DNA of 26,494 nt from a virus, in the IMG/VR virus record IMGVR_UViG_3300007515_000034, positions 1 to 26,494 of that record; one strand, written 5' to 3'. Below the pieces are notes generated by a model. The model searched no databases and was not told the DNA's origin. It saw nothing but the letters and a program-made list of their open reading frames with translations. Positions 25,067 to 26,494 of the stretch are shown piece after piece; positions within the stretch are counted from its first letter, which is position 1, and the number at the start of each line of letters is the position of its first letter. Made by a program: the position numbers and the translations under genes.

Positions 25067-26494
25067 ATGTCAACAATAATTCAAATTAAAAGAAATTCTG
25101 GTACTACAGCACCAACAACGAGTGATTTAGTTATCGGAGAAATGGCTTACGCTTATGATGCATCAAATGACGGAGCATCAGCCAAATTATATATAGAAGC
25201 AACAAACAACGCATCAGCCGCAGATGTTCATATTATCGGTGGTAAATATTTTACAGATTTACTAGATCATACAAAAGGTACATTAACAGCCAACAGTGCA
25301 ATACTAACAGACGGAAGTTCAAAGATTGATGTACTTAATGTTGATAACATTACTTTAAATGGTAATGATGTATCAACAACAAATTCAAATGGGAACTTAA
25401 CACTTACACCTAACGGTACAGGTATTGTTGATATCAACAAGAATGACGGATTTAAATTACCTGTAGGTTCAACAGCACAAAGAAGTGGTTCACCAGTCGC
25501 AGGACAAATAAGATACAACTCAACTCTATCTACTTTTGAGGGTTATGGTTCCGCATGGGGATCATTAGGTGGAGTTATTGATGTTGACCAAGACACAAAG
25601 ATTACAGCTGAAGCATCAGCAGGATCAGACGAAGATTATCTAAATTTCTATACAGGTGTTAGTGGATCAGCTGTCAGTCAAATGATATTAGACGATGGAG
25701 TTCTTTATCCAACAACAGACAATGATATAGATTTAGGTAAAAGTGATAAAGAATTCAAAGACGCATTCTTTGATGGTACAGTTACAACAGATGGTTTAAC
25801 AGTTTCATCAACCACAAACTTAGATGGTGCAATTCAAGTTGACAACACATTAACAGTTGGTGTTGATGATACAGGCCATGATGTTAAGTTCTTTGGAGCA
25901 ACAGCTAGTGCATACATGCTATGGGACGAATCAGTTGATGATTTAATCTTAGCCGGTGCAGCTAGAATAGTTGTTCCTGATTCACAATTAGTATTAGGAA
26001 GTACAGCAGTAACTTCTACAGCAGCAGAATTAAATCTATTAGACACGGCAGTTGCAAACACAGTAGTAAACAGTAAAGCAGTTATCTATGGTTCTGGTGG
26101 AGAAGTTGCAGGAACATTAAGTACAGCAGCTCAACCAAATGTCACAAGTTTAGGAACTCTAACAGCATTAACAGTTGATGATGTCGCTATAAACGGTAAA
26201 GTCGTTACAATGACTGGTTCTTCTGGTGATACAGCAACAATGACTGTAGGTAACAACGGAACATTAGACATTGTTACTGTAGACGCAGCAGCAGCTGCAG
26301 CAAACATTCAAATTACAGCAGATGGTACAGTAGATATTGATTCAGCAGGAGCCTTAACTTTAGATTCAGGTGCTGGAATCAATCTTGAACCTGCTGCAGG
26401 TTCAGCTATCTTATTAGATGGTACAATTAGTGTAGACGCAGGAGTTGTTACAGGAGCAACTTCAATTACATCAACAGCATTCGTTGGTAATATC
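25067..26494 (+). CDS. Second long tail fibre protein (3' end outside window)
   Basis: An open frame of 476 codons starts at the ATG at 25067 and reaches the window edge without a stop. The N-terminus IIQIKRNSGTTAPTTSDLVIGEMAY is the typical start of long fibre proteins in marine T4-like phages, and GQIRYNSTLSTFEGYG near residues 145-160 is another usual fibre segment. The rest is repetitive and Thr/Ala/Gly/Asp-rich, with AAELNLLDTAVAN and NVTSLGTLTALTVDDV units near 320-375. Residues about 262-288 (TVGVDDTGHDVKFFGATA, then LWDES) match the first long fibre, and 33 nt there are identical. A C-terminal domain, perhaps another S74 chaperone, would lie beyond the window. The start follows the previous stop by 7 nt without a strong Shine-Dalgarno. 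Confidence 0.82.
   Translation, partial: MSTIIQIKRNSGTTAPTTSDLVIGEMAYAYDASNDGASAKLYIEATNNASAADVHIIGGKYFTDLLDHTKGTLTANSAILTDGSSKIDVLNVDNITLNGNDVSTTNSNGNLTLTPNGTGIVDINKNDGFKLPVGSTAQRSGSPVAGQIRYNSTLSTFEGYGSAWGSLGGVIDVDQDTKITAEASAGSDEDYLNFYTGVSGSAVSQMILDDGVLYPTTDNDIDLGKSDKEFKDAFFDGTVTTDGLTVSSTTNLDGAIQVDNTLTVGVDDTGHDVKFFGATASAYMLWDESVDDLILAGAARIVVPDSQLVLGSTAVTSTAAELNLLDTAVANTVVNSKAVIYGSGGEVAGTLSTAAQPNVTSLGTLTALTVDDVAINGKVVTMTGSSGDTATMTVGNNGTLDIVTVDAAAAAANIQITADGTVDIDSAGALTLDSGAGINLEPAAGSAILLDGTISVDAGVVTGATSITSTAFVGNI
25874..25906 (+). repeat. 33-nt repeat shared by two fibre genes, copy 2
   Basis: Identical to 21749-21781 in the 1104-aa fibre gene. It encodes part of TGHDVKFFGATA. The two copies are in the same orientation about 4.1 kb apart, so recombination between them could delete or fuse fibre segments. 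Confidence 0.85.

Noticed and set aside
132-26494. Diversity-generating retroelement, CRISPR, integrase, tRNA or IS element
   Set aside because: I looked for template/variable repeat pairs with a reverse transcriptase, regular spacers, terminal inverted repeats and tRNA-like cloverleaves, and saw none.

Overview
The window is a piece of the structural (late) region of a T4-superfamily contractile-tailed phage of the marine type, that is the cyanophage/pelagiphage branch. The evidence is the gene order (head completion gp4, tube cap, gp53, hub, spike, gp25, gp6, gp7, gp8, DUF4815-type baseplate protein, fibres), the near absence of intergenic DNA, T4-type late promoter boxes (TATAAATA or CATAAATA) in front of several gene blocks, and low-complexity T/S/G/D-rich fibre proteins typical of ocean phages. 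The DNA is strongly A+T-rich and arginine is mostly AGA, which suits a low-GC marine host such as SAR11. The host cannot be fixed from this window alone.

Layout. Positions 1-90 hold the 5' end of a leftward head-completion nuclease gene (gp4-like), cut by the window edge. A 41-bp divergent gap follows, and everything after it runs rightward. Block 1 (132-4908) encodes the baseplate centre: a gp48/gp54-type tube-cap protein, wedge protein gp53, a gp27-like hub and a gp5-like spike. The spike has an OB domain and a beta-helix but no lysozyme domain, and ends in an HTH (HxH) apex. Block 2 (4926-7204) encodes gp25 and gp6 and ends in a hairpin plus T-run. Block 3 (7286-12774) is a small fibre-like gene followed by a very long gp7 (1671 aa). 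Block 4 (12825-24466) encodes gp8, a 1397-aa DUF4815-type protein with an Arg/Gly-rich tail, an 825-aa partner protein, a small coiled-coil protein and a 1104-aa tail fibre with a self-cleaving S74 chaperone. Block 5 (24483 to the right edge) holds two small fibre-associated proteins and a second long fibre gene that runs off the window.

How the parts fit: tube cap, hub and spike form the central shaft tip; gp53, gp25, gp6, gp7 and gp8 form the six wedges around it; the DUF4815 pair probably forms the peripheral baseplate that carries the fibres; the fibre genes at the right decide host binding. No integrase, IS element, CRISPR array, tRNA or rRNA gene was seen, and no stretch above 300 bases lacks a gene. 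The most notable points are small beta-modules shuffled among several baseplate proteins, short acidic EDG-type strings in gp7, the P2-like spike apex, a promoter box placed so that gp25 mRNA could be leaderless, and an arginine-rich tail on the DUF4815 protein.
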